NCBI GenBank assembly: GCA_002418005.1
Contig: DIDF01000056.1
Span: 17,860 to 81,859, forward strand
Direction: 5' to 3'
DNA length: 64,000 nucleotides
Source of the DNA: Lactobacillaceae bacterium UBA5807
GTDB lineage: Bacteria > Bacillota > Bacilli > Lactobacillales > Lactobacillaceae
Position 1 is the stretch's first letter, and each line of letters opens with the position of its first letter. Below, one piece after another: positions 56,261 through 64,000 of this stretch. The notes under the pieces were generated by a model. That model was not told the DNA's origin. It made no database searches and worked only from the letters and a program-made list of their open reading frames with translations. A program made the position numbers and the translations under genes.

Positions 56261-56284
56261 GTACCCAAAGGAATGTGATAAATA

Positions 56285-56785
56285 ATGAATAATACTAGAT
56301 TTAAATATCCTGACACCGCCGCGTATAGCTTTATGATTGATGCTTTGGCTAAACGTGGAGTTACCATTGATGACATCTGTAAAATTTCTCTTAACTTATC
56401 TCAAGAATTCTTTCCAGAAGTTACCATGAAACAAGTGCAGGCAGCTGCAATCAATGTGCTACATAAAAGAGAAGTTATGAACAATGCAATGGTTGGACTT
56501 GAGCTAGATCGACTGGCAACTCAAGGATTATTAAGTGAACCACTGGAAAGCATAATTATGAACGATGCCGGAGTATTCGGTGTTGACGAAGGTCTTGCTT
56601 TAAGTATTGCCAATATTTATGGAACGATTGGGGTTACTAACTACGGTTTCATAGACCGCAATAAAACTGGAATTATCAAAAAATTGGACCAAGAAAAAAA
56701 TGGCGAATCAAATACATTTATTGATGACATCGTCGGTGCCATTGCGAGTGCAATAACTGCTAAAATTGCTCACAGTATGAGCTAA
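56285..56785 (+). CDS. pgpA: Phosphatidylglycerophosphatase A family protein
   Basis: A 166-residue protein matching the Bacillus YutG/PgpA family. It has an N-terminal helical part with DDICKISLNLSQEFFPEVT, then EPLESIIMNDAGVFGVDEGLALSIANIYG and the DRNKTGIIKKLD and FIDDIVGAI segments that hold the conserved Asp residues. Expected to dephosphorylate phosphatidylglycerol phosphate. Its stop overlaps the stop of the convergent glycosylase gene by 2 bases. Confidence 0.82.
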   Translation: MNNTRFKYPDTAAYSFMIDALAKRGVTIDDICKISLNLSQEFFPEVTMKQVQAAAINVLHKREVMNNAMVGLELDRLATQGLLSEPLESIIMNDAGVFGVDEGLALSIANIYGTIGVTNYGFIDRNKTGIIKKLDQEKNGESNTFIDDIVGAIASAITAKIAHSMS

Positions 56786-57405
56786 ATCCAACCACCATCA
56801 TCTTGAATGTCGCGTTTTCTGATACCAGAAACGTAAGGGTTACCAGAAACATAATAGCGGAAAGGTTTTCCAGCCCAGTCTCCCTCTTTTGAAACCCCAA
56901 CTCTTTTTGTTTCAATAATCTTTTTTGGCCTTTTTCCAGTCTGCTGGACAATATCAAGTTTACTTTGACCAAAAATTTCAAAGTTCATTTTTTTATCTGA
57001 TATTCCAAAAGCTTGCATAAGCTTGGCAGGACCATTGGTAAGTTCAGGGCCAGTTTTTTTACGGTTTTCTTTCATTAAATTAATTCCGATGGTTGGTTGA
57101 ATTCCCCTAATCAAGATCCCTTGAGGAATATCTTTTGCTTGAGTGGCTACATTTAAACAATACCCACCATGAGTTGAAAAAATATATACGGTTCCAGGAG
57201 GACCATATAATGGTTCAATTGAAGGAGAACGGCGACCTTTAAAAGCATGAGCGGCTGAATCCTGCTGGCCCAAATAAGCCTCTGTTTCCACGATTAATCC
57301 ACCCATTTTTCCTTTGTTGGAATCATATATTAATAGCATCCCGAGCATGTCTCGAGCAATTTGTTCAGTTGTTCCTTCAGAATAAAATGAAGTAGGATTT
57401 TTCAA
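56782..57405 (-). CDS. DNA-3-methyladenine glycosylase (AAG/MPG type)
   Basis: Base-excision repair enzyme removing alkylated purines, 207 residues. Family motifs: IARDMLGMLLIY, VETEAYLG with the catalytic Glu, HAFKGRR, GTVYIFSTHGGYCLN and the DNA-binding NGPAKLMQAFGI. A GTG at 57414 lies inside the GAGGTG ribosome binding site, so TTG 57405 is chosen. Convergent overlap with pgpA. Confidence 0.92.
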   Translation of the reverse strand: MKNPTSFYSEGTTEQIARDMLGMLLIYDSNKGKMGGLIVETEAYLGQQDSAAHAFKGRRSPSIEPLYGPPGTVYIFSTHGGYCLNVATQAKDIPQGILIRGIQPTIGINLMKENRKKTGPELTNGPAKLMQAFGISDKKMNFEIFGQSKLDIVQQTGKRPKKIIETKRVGVSKEGDWAGKPFRYYVSGNPYVSGIRKRDIQDDGGWI

Positions 57406-57445
57406 TTTACTCACCTCTAATATTTAAAGTATAGGAGTAATTAAG

Positions 57446-57820
57446 ATGGAATTAAAATTAGAAAGAATCTATGATAAGCCCGTTGATAAAGACGGTTACA
57501 GAATTTTAGTTGATCGCTTGTGGCCAAGAGGAATATCGAAGCTGCGAGCCCAATTAGATGAATGGGATAAGGCCATTGCCCCTTCCAAAGAATTAAGAAA
57601 ATGGTTTAACCACGATCCTGAAAAATTCGCTGAATTTCAAAAAAAATACAACCAAGAACTGGACGCCAATTCAATCACAGAAGATTTCTTAAACGTTATT
57701 GAGGATAAATTGGCATCTCAAAACGTTATTCTACTTTACGGAGCAAAAGATCGAGAAAATAATCAAGCAGTTGTTTTAAAAAAATACATTGAAAGTCACT
57801 TAAAAATCACTTCTAAATAA
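57446..57820 (+). CDS. DUF488 family protein
   Basis: A 124-residue protein carrying the DUF488 signature VDRLWPRGISK near residues 22-32, then LRKWFNHDPEKFAEFQKKY and a final YGAKDRENNQAVVL strand. The family is widespread with no proven function. GGAG precedes the ATG, in the short gap beside the divergent glycosylase gene. Confidence 0.85.
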   Translation: MELKLERIYDKPVDKDGYRILVDRLWPRGISKLRAQLDEWDKAIAPSKELRKWFNHDPEKFAEFQKKYNQELDANSITEDFLNVIEDKLASQNVILLYGAKDRENNQAVVLKKYIESHLKITSK

Positions 57821-57848
57821 AATCCATTCTTAACTTTAAAATATAAAG

Positions 57849-57905
57849 AAAAACGAAGTAATTCATCTCAGAAAATTATCGGATGAACTACTTCGTTTTT
57901 TTATG
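57849..57905. terminator. Bidirectional terminator
   Basis: aaaaacgaagta (from 57849) and its complement tacttcgttttt form the base stem, extended by ttcatc with gatgaa across a 3-base bulge region. It lies between the convergent DUF488 and VOC genes. Confidence 0.85.
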
Positions 57906-57965
57906 TAGAGCTAAAGTTTCGACCTCTTTTAAAAATTATCAAGGCGAAGTGTCTCAGTCGTTATT

Positions 57966-58409
57966 CTAATTTGATTTTACAACATTAAAAATCCAAGTAA
58001 TTCCATAATGATCCACGATTTGGCCATACTTGTTGCCATTAGATTTCTTGGCATAAGCTACAATTACTTTAACCTCTTCGGAAGCAACTGCCTTATTATA
58101 AAGCGATTCGATAGCCGAAACAGCCGCAGAATCACTTGCATCAATTTTATACATCAACGAGATCATGGTTGAAACGACCGGTTTGCCAACAAAACTGTCA
58201 GCACACCAAATCTCTTTGCCCAAAACATTAAATTGAGCTTCGGATGTTAAATTATCTAAATTGATATCTTTATTCAAAGCCATCTCTTCGGCTTGTTTTT
58301 CAGTGGGTGACTTCCTTGAGATGTCCGTAGCTCCAAAAACCCGTTTATAATATTCCAATGCTTCTTTTGAATTCTCGAAGGTTAAAAATGGAATTAATTC
58401 TAAATTCAT
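57966..58409 (-). CDS. VOC (PhnB/glyoxalase-like) family protein
   Basis: A 147-residue vicinal-oxygen-chelate fold protein. The PhnB-like pattern is visible: LIPFLTFENSKEALEYYKRVFGA at the start and GNKYGQIVDHYGITWIFNV at the end. Metal ligands are not obvious, so catalytic activity is uncertain. Monocistronic. Confidence 0.82.
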   Translation of the reverse strand: MNLELIPFLTFENSKEALEYYKRVFGATDISRKSPTEKQAEEMALNKDINLDNLTSEAQFNVLGKEIWCADSFVGKPVVSTMISLMYKIDASDSAAVSAIESLYNKAVASEEVKVIVAYAKKSNGNKYGQIVDHYGITWIFNVVKSN

Positions 58410-58574
58410 TAGCTACAACCCTTACATTAGTTATTAGTTACAAGTGATAGAATACATTTAAATTAACGAATTGTCAATTTTGATCAACTGAAAACACCAT
58501 CATAACAGCATTTCAACCAAAGCTAAAAATGGTGGTAGACTATTTATAAATACTCAAAAAGGAAGGGTCAGCCA

Positions 58575-59141
58575 ATGCGATTAGCGATAACTATTTTTGT
58601 TTTAAATGCTTTATATATTTCAATTAATACCTTTAGAACCATGTTGGTTGTCAAAGGCCATCGCTTTTTAGCCCCATTGGTTGCGGTGGTTGAGGAATTT
58701 ATTTATGTCATGGCGTTAGCCATTGCCTTGCAGCATATTAACAGCCCGTTAAACATTGCTGCCTATGCCCTTGGCTTTGGGATAGGAATCTATATCGGCA
58801 TCGTCATCGAAGACAAAATTGCCTTGGGTTATGTCAATTTTGAAGTAACAGTTCAAATTGACCCTGACAATCCCATTCATGCCCATAATGAAGAGTTGCC
58901 TGAAGCTCTCAGAAAGCTTGGCTATGGAGTCACTGTTACTAAAGCGGAAGGGCGTTATGGCCATCGGCTTGTTTTAAGTATCTTAGCTCCGCGAAAAGCT
59001 GATAGACGTCTAATGGAACAAATTAAGAACCTTTCCCCTGATGCTTTTGTTATGGTTCAAGAACCAGTGCAACTTTCTGGTGGTTTTTGGAGTAAAGAGG
59101 TTGATCGAAGATACCATCATGTTAATAAAACTGGTCTTTAA
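58575..59141 (+). CDS. UPF0316/DUF2179 family membrane protein
   Basis: A 188-residue protein with three membrane segments in the first 90 residues (NTFRTMLVVKGHR between the first two is typical) and a soluble C-terminal DUF2179 domain, about 100-180, with SILAPRKADRRLMEQIK. The family has no proven role. The ATG follows GGAAGGG. Its end overlaps the convergent RNase H gene by 4 bases. Confidence 0.85.
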   Translation: MRLAITIFVLNALYISINTFRTMLVVKGHRFLAPLVAVVEEFIYVMALAIALQHINSPLNIAAYALGFGIGIYIGIVIEDKIALGYVNFEVTVQIDPDNPIHAHNEELPEALRKLGYGVTVTKAEGRYGHRLVLSILAPRKADRRLMEQIKNLSPDAFVMVQEPVQLSGGFWSKEVDRRYHHVNKTGL

Positions 59142-59944
59142 TTGTCTTGATTATCCTTATCAAACAGCCCAAGTTGTTTAAGACTTTGTTGAATGTCGTT
59201 AACAGATTTCTGAGTATCAGAATCTATTTTTAAATCAGGGGATTTGGACTTGGTCTCTTGCTTAGAATGGCTTTGTTTGGCCAGCTGATTTTTATTCATA
59301 CTGTCCATCGTTTTATTTAATAAATGATCAACAAACACGTTCCCTTTGTTGTCAGAGTGTCCTTTAGTCCATTCAAAATGGATATTAGAAAAATTATTTA
59401 AAACCTGGTCCAATTGCTGCCATAATTCTTTATTTTTAAGCGGCATATTTCCTGAACGAGACCAACCACGCATCTTCCAACCCGTAAGCCAACCCTTTGT
59501 TATCGCGTTTAAAACATATTGGGAATCCAGGACTGCTAAAATATTTTTCTCGTTCAAATTATGTTGTAACAAATATTTTAGTGCTGATAACAAGCCCATT
59601 ATTTCCATTCGGTTATTTGTTGCGCCAAATTCACCCTGGGAATCACTGATTTGCTTGCCATTAAAATCAATGAGAAAGGCCCATGCGGCTTTGTCATCCG
59701 ACTTAACATGGCCGCCCTTTACATTCCCATGATTTCTGGTTCCCCCATCTGTGTAAATTATGATCTGATGATCGGATTTGCTTTCAGGTTTATCATAAAA
59801 ATAGTCTTTAGCCTCGTTCAAAGTTGTAAATCCTTTGAAAACAGCTCCAGAAAAGCCACTAACCTGTTCTTGAGTTTCACCCCAGGAATTATAAATCCCA
59901 GGCTTTTTGCCTTTTTTTACTACGTAATACTTTTTTTTGCTCAT
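59138..59944 (-). CDS. rnhA: Ribonuclease H1 with viroplasmin-type N-terminal domain
   Basis: Cuts RNA in RNA-DNA hybrids; 268 residues. The N-terminal hybrid-binding domain (1-45) reads KYYVVKKGKKPGIYNSW and VSGFSGAVFKGF. The catalytic domain has IYTDGGTRN (Asp), NNRMEIMGLLSAL (Glu), LDSQYVLNAI (Asp) and KGHSDNKGNVFVDHL (Asp). The C-terminal 50 residues are a K/S/Q-rich tail. The upstream ATG is inside the AAGGATG ribosome binding site, so ATG 59944 is chosen. Confidence 0.93.
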   Translation of the reverse strand: MSKKKYYVVKKGKKPGIYNSWGETQEQVSGFSGAVFKGFTTLNEAKDYFYDKPESKSDHQIIIYTDGGTRNHGNVKGGHVKSDDKAAWAFLIDFNGKQISDSQGEFGATNNRMEIMGLLSALKYLLQHNLNEKNILAVLDSQYVLNAITKGWLTGWKMRGWSRSGNMPLKNKELWQQLDQVLNNFSNIHFEWTKGHSDNKGNVFVDHLLNKTMDSMNKNQLAKQSHSKQETKSKSPDLKIDSDTQKSVNDIQQSLKQLGLFDKDNQDN

Positions 59945-60052
59945 AAAAATCATCCTTAACTTGAGATTTTTTTACGATTATGGAATGAAAATCATAATTT
60001 CTTTTCATATAGGAAAAAATATGAGAAAATGTTTCATAAAGGGGGTAGTTCA

Positions 60053-60547
60053 ATGACCCAAACAAGTGCTACTTTAATTAGTTTATCAGATGCCAAAGCT
60101 CTTTTAAAAGACCGGTCTGAACAAATGAATGAAGCTTTCCCGGAATTAAAACGCCAAGGCAAATATATTTTACCTGATTTTCGCTTAACTAGAAAACGGG
60201 AAGCTTTCAAAATTAGAAAGCACACTTTTCTGGCAAAACATCCCCGCTCTTATGTGGCCTTTGATTCCGAAAACGGGCAAACACTTTGGATGCACAACTT
60301 CTCTAGTCTAACGGAGGCATTGTTTTGGCTTGACACGGGTTTAAAGCCAAACGATACCGATACTAGTTCTTCTTACAAATCATGGAAAACTCAGCATGAC
60401 GCTGACATCAATGGGCTAAAAGATATCTTAAAAGCTCGAACAAAGAAGAGAAAAGCGGAAGCCGCAGCTAAAAAACAACAACTGGCAACCAAACAGCCTA
60501 AAACCACTAATCGTAAACCTAAAGTTGCAAAACAAGCTAAAAAATAA
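60053..60547 (+). CDS. Conserved hypothetical protein with Lys-rich tail
   Basis: A 164-residue soluble protein. AAAGGGGG precedes ATG 60053; the frame from 60029 is not supported. The folded part (1-110) has a beta pattern with YVAFDSENGQTLWMHNFSS. The last 45 residues are strongly basic (KKRKAEAAAKKQQ and on), suggesting nucleic-acid or ribosome contact. Unrecognised. Confidence 0.65.
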   Translation: MTQTSATLISLSDAKALLKDRSEQMNEAFPELKRQGKYILPDFRLTRKREAFKIRKHTFLAKHPRSYVAFDSENGQTLWMHNFSSLTEALFWLDTGLKPNDTDTSSSYKSWKTQHDADINGLKDILKARTKKRKAEAAAKKQQLATKQPKTTNRKPKVAKQAKK

Positions 60548-60580
60548 GCCGACCAATCGTTATTTTGGCCGACTTTTTAT
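60546..60580 (+). terminator. Imperfect terminator
   Basis: aagccgaccaa (60546-60556) pairs with ttggccgactt (60565-60575) with two A-C mismatches, followed by TTTTATTTTATT. It lies between the convergent Lys-rich protein gene and codA. Confidence 0.55.
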
Positions 60581-60581
60581 T

Positions 60582-61823
60582 TTATTCCTGGAAATTATTC
60601 GTTATTCTTTTAGGTTCTGTTTTAACCAATACTTTTCCGTTATGAATCGAATAAAGAATTTCAGCCCGTTCATTCAAGGCATCATAAAAGTTCTGGCTGT
60701 TCATAATAATACAATCTGCCGGTTTTCCAATTTCAATTCCATAATGATCACTGATATGCATGCATTTGGCACTGTTTTCTGATATAAACTTATAGGAATT
60801 CATGATATCATCGTAACCCATCATGTGACCAACATGTAATCCCATTGATAAAGCATCTAGCATATTCCCATTTCCCATCGGGTACCAAGGATCTTTAATA
60901 TCATCCTCACCAAAAGCCACATTAATTCCGGCATCATTGAGCTCTTTGACTCGAGTCATCCCTCTTCGTTTAGGGTAGGTATCAAACCTACCACCTAGAT
61001 TAGTGTTAACCAGCGGATTAGCGATGAAATTAATGTGAGACAATTTAAGCAGCCTAAACAATTTATATGTATAAGCGTCATTATAAGAACCCATTGCGGT
61101 AGTATGACTGGCAGTGACCTTATCACCAAGTTTGCTTTCATAAGCCAAGGTTGCTAAAGTCTCCAAGCTCCGTGATTCAGGGTCATCAATTTCGTCACAG
61201 TGAACATCAACGAGCTTACCTTTTTTATCGGCCAAATCAACTAAAAATTTCAATGATTCTACTCCATATTCTTGAGTAAATTCAAAATGAGGAATTCCGC
61301 CAATCACGTCAGCTCCCATATCAGCAGCTTTTGTCATTAATTCTTTACCATTGGGAAATGAAAGAATCCCCTCTTGTGGAAAAGCAACTAATTGAAGTTC
61401 GACTTGGTCTTTTACTTCATCTCGAACCTCAATCAAAGCTCTTAAAGCGGTTAAATTTGGATCAGTAACATCAACGTGGCTTCTCACAAATTGAATGCCA
61501 TTTTCTACCTGAAGTTTAAGAGCTTTTTTAGCTCTTTTTTTAACATCTTCAAATGTCAAAGTTTTCTTTCGTTCACTCCAGATTCGAATCCCATCAAAAA
61601 GCGTGCCTGATTGATTCCATTCTGGATCTCCCGCGGTCATTGTGGCATCCAAATGGACATGTGGATCAACAAAAGGCGGGAGCATTAGCTTACCTCTCAA
61701 GTCAATTATTTTTTCTTCAGCGTAAGGATCAATTTCAGGGGCAATTTCGGAAAATTTACCATTTTCAATTCGGACATCACTAGTTTGCTTTGCATTTTTA
61801 ATGTATACATTTTTAATTAACAT
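60582..61823 (-). CDS. codA: Cytosine deaminase-like amidohydrolase
   Basis: A 413-residue metal-dependent amidohydrolase matching CodA. Metal ligands: VDPHVHLD, DVHCDEIDD, and Asp in GEDDIKDPWYPMGNGNM, the CodA-type loop. FVRSHVDV and SHTTAMGSY are also conserved. It would deaminate cytosine to uracil for pyrimidine salvage; related amidohydrolases act on other ring amines, so the substrate is likely, not proven. GAGG precedes ATG 61823. No permease (codB) is adjacent. Confidence 0.87.
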   Translation of the reverse strand: MLIKNVYIKNAKQTSDVRIENGKFSEIAPEIDPYAEEKIIDLRGKLMLPPFVDPHVHLDATMTAGDPEWNQSGTLFDGIRIWSERKKTLTFEDVKKRAKKALKLQVENGIQFVRSHVDVTDPNLTALRALIEVRDEVKDQVELQLVAFPQEGILSFPNGKELMTKAADMGADVIGGIPHFEFTQEYGVESLKFLVDLADKKGKLVDVHCDEIDDPESRSLETLATLAYESKLGDKVTASHTTAMGSYNDAYTYKLFRLLKLSHINFIANPLVNTNLGGRFDTYPKRRGMTRVKELNDAGINVAFGEDDIKDPWYPMGNGNMLDALSMGLHVGHMMGYDDIMNSYKFISENSAKCMHISDHYGIEIGKPADCIIMNSQNFYDALNERAEILYSIHNGKVLVKTEPKRITNNFQE

Positions 61824-61865
61824 GTTTTGCCTCAATTTTCTTTTTTTCTATTGTAGCCTAAGATC

Positions 61866-61890
61866 ACTTGAATAGTTGAGTTATTCAAGT
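61866..61890 (+). promoter_or_regulatory. Palindrome overlapping the predicted ktrB promoter
   Basis: acttgaata (61866-61874) pairs with tattcaagt (61882-61890) around 7 bases. TTGAGT (61876-61881), a 16-base spacer and GATAAT (61898-61903) form a promoter, whose -35 box falls in the palindrome. It could be an operator for ktrBA. Confidence 0.5.
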
Positions 61891-61938
61891 TAAATGTGAT
61901 AATGAAAGAAAAGCAAACCGCAAAAGAAGGCGAATAAT

Positions 61939-63279
61939 TTGCTGCCATCAAAATCAAAAATTTCATTACCCCAAATCTTAACTTTGGGCTTTTTAACAAT
62001 CATAATTCTTGGTTCTCTTCTTTTAAGTCTGCCAATTTCTAGTCAAACTGGTCATTTTACCTCGTACATAAATTCGCTTTTTACAGCAACCTCAGCTACT
62101 TGTATCACTGGCATGACCGTTGTTAATACAGCTATTCACTGGAGTATTTTTGGTAAAACAATTATTTTGATATTAATAGAAATTGGTGGGCTAGGTTTCA
62201 TGACTTTTGCCGTTTTACTGTTTGTATTTATGCGCCGAAAAGTCGATTTAACTAATCAATTATTAACTCAACAATCGCTTAATCTAGACAGCTTTGCCCA
62301 AACCAAAACCGTTGTCTTTTTGGTTATTCGATTATCATTAATTATTCAGTTTATCGGTTTTTGTTTACTGATGATTGATTTTTATCCTCGTTTTGGCTTA
62401 TGGAAGGGACTTGGGTATAGTATTTTTCACTCCGTAAGTGCATTTTGTAACGCAGGATTTGACCTTTTTGATAACAGTTTGGTTGGATTCCAAAAAAATC
62501 CCTATGTCTTATTTGTTATTTCAATTTTGATTATTGCCGGTTCTTTAGGATTTTTGGTTTGGCGGGATATTTTACTTTATCACCAAGATCACCGATTAAG
62601 TTTACATACTAAGCTGGCTTTGACAACTTACCTTGGTTTAATTTTAATCAGCTTTTTAGTATTTTATCTGACAGAAAGTAATTTTGCTCAAGCCAACCAC
62701 CTCACCTTTTTTCAAAAGTTAATGAATACTTATTTCTTATCAGTCACCCCAAGAACTGCGGGGTTCTATGCTTTCCCCTATGAAAAACTATCCCACGGGG
62801 GAATCTTTTTCACGATCATCCTGATGTTCATCGGTGGAACTCCCGGATCTACTGCGGGCGGGATAAAAACAACCACGGTCGGAATTCTTTTAATCAGAGT
62901 TTGGTCTACGCTTAGAGGTCGGCAAGACGCTACCTTTTGGGGAAGAAGGTTTTCTGAGGAAAATGTCTCCCGCTCGTTAACCCTTGTTTTTTTAGTAAGT
63001 GTAATTTTGACGGTTGCCACGTTACTTTTGATAATTACTCAAGCAATTCCAAAAGGTTTTGGCCTTGAATACATCTTTTTTGATGTGGTATCTGCTTTTG
63101 GAACTACAGGTCTTTCTTTAGGACTTACGCCTGCTTTGACCGTTTTTGGGAAAATCATCTTCATGGTCTTAATGTTTATGGGGCGAGTCGGTATTTTTAC
63201 AGTTATGTATTCAGTATTAAACTCGCGGCACCCAGAAGAACAATTTCGCTATCCGGAAGAAAACATCATGATTGGTTAA
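61939..63279 (+). CDS. ktrB: Potassium uptake protein KtrB (TrkH family)
   Basis: Membrane channel subunit of a Ktr potassium (sodium-coupled) importer, 446 residues with four M1-P-M2 units. P-loop motifs are visible: ATSATCITGM, SVSAFCNAGF, FIGGTPGSTAGGIKT and SAFGTTGLSLG. Start TTG 61939 follows AAGAAGG. It overlaps the frame of ktrA and is followed by it after 16 bases. No c-di-AMP riboswitch is seen upstream. Confidence 0.94.
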   Translation: MLPSKSKISLPQILTLGFLTIIILGSLLLSLPISSQTGHFTSYINSLFTATSATCITGMTVVNTAIHWSIFGKTIILILIEIGGLGFMTFAVLLFVFMRRKVDLTNQLLTQQSLNLDSFAQTKTVVFLVIRLSLIIQFIGFCLLMIDFYPRFGLWKGLGYSIFHSVSAFCNAGFDLFDNSLVGFQKNPYVLFVISILIIAGSLGFLVWRDILLYHQDHRLSLHTKLALTTYLGLILISFLVFYLTESNFAQANHLTFFQKLMNTYFLSVTPRTAGFYAFPYEKLSHGGIFFTIILMFIGGTPGSTAGGIKTTTVGILLIRVWSTLRGRQDATFWGRRFSEENVSRSLTLVFLVSVILTVATLLLIITQAIPKGFGLEYIFFDVVSAFGTTGLSLGLTPALTVFGKIIFMVLMFMGRVGIFTVMYSVLNSRHPEEQFRYPEENIMIG

Positions 63280-63295
63280 TTTTGGAGGAATAAGC

Positions 63296-63961
63296 ATGAA
63301 AAATAATTACGCAGTTATTGGCCTGGGTTTATTTGGCAGAAGTGTTGTCAATACTTTAATTGCTCATCACCAAGAAGTCCTTGTCATTGACGAAAATCCT
63401 GAATTAGTTAATGAATTTCGAGATATTGCAACTGAAGCGATTATCGCCGATTCACAAAATGAATCGGCTTTAAAACAGCTGGGAATTGCTAATTTTGATA
63501 ATGTATTTATTACAATTGGTACAGACCTAGAGGCCAGTATTATGACCACCATGTTATGTAAAGAAATGGGGGTCAAGCACATTATCTGTAAGGCAGAAAA
63601 TGAGCGGCACGCACGCGTCTTAGAAAAATTGGGTGCTGATGAAGTAATTCAACCAGAAAGAGATATGGGCAAAAGAATTGCCTTGCGAACCATGGAACCA
63701 AGGGTAATAAACGATTTGGATTTAAGCGGCAAGCTTTCAGTGGCAGAATTTGAACTAAGCAATAATAAATTAACCCATAAATCCTTGCAGGAACTGGATA
63801 TTACGAATCAATATCATGTTACTGTAGTTGCCGTTTCTCACCCTCACGAGCAAGGAGAAGTTTCACCAAATCATAACACCATTTTACGCAATGGCGATGT
63901 CATTACGATCATTGGCAAACATGATGATGTGGAAAGGTTTGAAGACTTGGCCACAAAGTAA
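63296..63961 (+). CDS. ktrA: Potassium uptake regulatory protein KtrA
   Basis: Cytoplasmic gating ring subunit of KtrB, 221 residues. The RCK_N Rossmann motif is VIGLGLFGRSV (7-17), followed by the acidic strand VLVIDENPE. The RCK_C domain is at about 140-215, ending in GDVITIIGKHDDVERFEDL. RCK_C domains of this group can bind c-di-AMP. GGAGG precedes ATG 63296; the frame from 63272 is not supported. Confidence 0.94.
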   Translation: MKNNYAVIGLGLFGRSVVNTLIAHHQEVLVIDENPELVNEFRDIATEAIIADSQNESALKQLGIANFDNVFITIGTDLEASIMTTMLCKEMGVKHIICKAENERHARVLEKLGADEVIQPERDMGKRIALRTMEPRVINDLDLSGKLSVAEFELSNNKLTHKSLQELDITNQYHVTVVAVSHPHEQGEVSPNHNTILRNGDVITIIGKHDDVERFEDLATK

Positions 63962-64000
63962 AAAAAGATCAGACAATAAAATGAAGTGCAACAAAAAAGT

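Noticed and set aside
59346..59732. 128-codon open frame opposite rnhA
   Set aside because: It is a shadow of the RNase H catalytic domain, with no ribosome binding site.
61824..61938. c-di-AMP riboswitch before ktrB
   Set aside because: The 115-base gap is too short for that aptamer and lacks its conserved core; only a palindrome and promoter are present.
1..64000. CRISPR array, prophage, insertion sequence, tRNA or rRNA
   Set aside because: No regularly spaced direct repeats, no transposase, integrase or phage genes, and no cloverleaf or rRNA-like sequence were seen.

Overview
The window looks like chromosomal DNA from a low-GC Gram-positive bacterium of the family Lactobacillaceae. The signs are AT-rich sequence, strong AGGAGG-type ribosome binding sites, many TTG starts, a SufCDSUB iron-sulfur operon, a secreted GW-type wall protein and amidase, PepO, a Pro T-box, and the acetylase branch of lysine synthesis with PatA. 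The genus cannot be fixed from the sequence alone. There is no rRNA, tRNA, CRISPR array, prophage or insertion sequence. It reads as a stable housekeeping segment whose interest lies in individual operons and altered genes.

Layout. 1-3.7 kb: the end of a membrane protein gene, a small HTH-like protein, and a minus-strand operon of lipoate-protein ligase, an aberrant fumarase/aspartase-type lyase and a short GcvH-like lipoyl carrier, with no other glycine-cleavage genes. 3.7-5.9 kb: asparaginase followed by a protein built of four internal repeats. 6-10.7 kb: potABCD polyamine transporter. 10.8-16 kb: a secreted SH3/GW-like protein, a D-2-hydroxyacid dehydrogenase and a P2-type cation ATPase. 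16.3-21.8 kb: the suf operon, in which sufC is cut short by an in-frame TAA while its ancestral C-terminal codons remain readable. Divergent from it, 22-27.9 kb: gltBD, encoding glutamate synthase, a client of Fe-S assembly.

28-38 kb: a complete lysine/diaminopimelate unit. A seven-gene minus-strand operon (lysA, dapH, dapL, dapA, dapB, patA, asd) lies behind a lysine riboswitch and terminator. The divergent lysC-dapF pair completes the route from aspartate to lysine. 38-42 kb: three small unknown genes and a Rad3/DinG-type helicase fused to a PD-(D/E)XK nuclease domain that has lost the usual Fe-S cysteines. 42-46.4 kb: an FAH-family hydrolase, a lactonase, a GNAT-like protein, a PerR/Fur regulator with an overlapping double operator, and a secreted amidase. 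46.4-48.7 kb: a proline T-box (CCU specifier) in front of proBA.

48.7-64 kb: Nudix hydrolase, MarR regulator, a YibE/F-type membrane protein pair, UspA, hotdog thioesterase, PepO, methionine aminopeptidase, PgpA, 3-methyladenine glycosylase, DUF488, a VOC protein, a UPF0316 protein, RNase H1, a K-rich small protein, cytosine deaminase and KtrBA potassium uptake.

The best candidate for an undescribed system is the translationally coupled lplA-lyase-gcvH operon at 0.66-3.4 kb. Start codons below were chosen from the ribosome binding site wherever the longest open frame began upstream of it.
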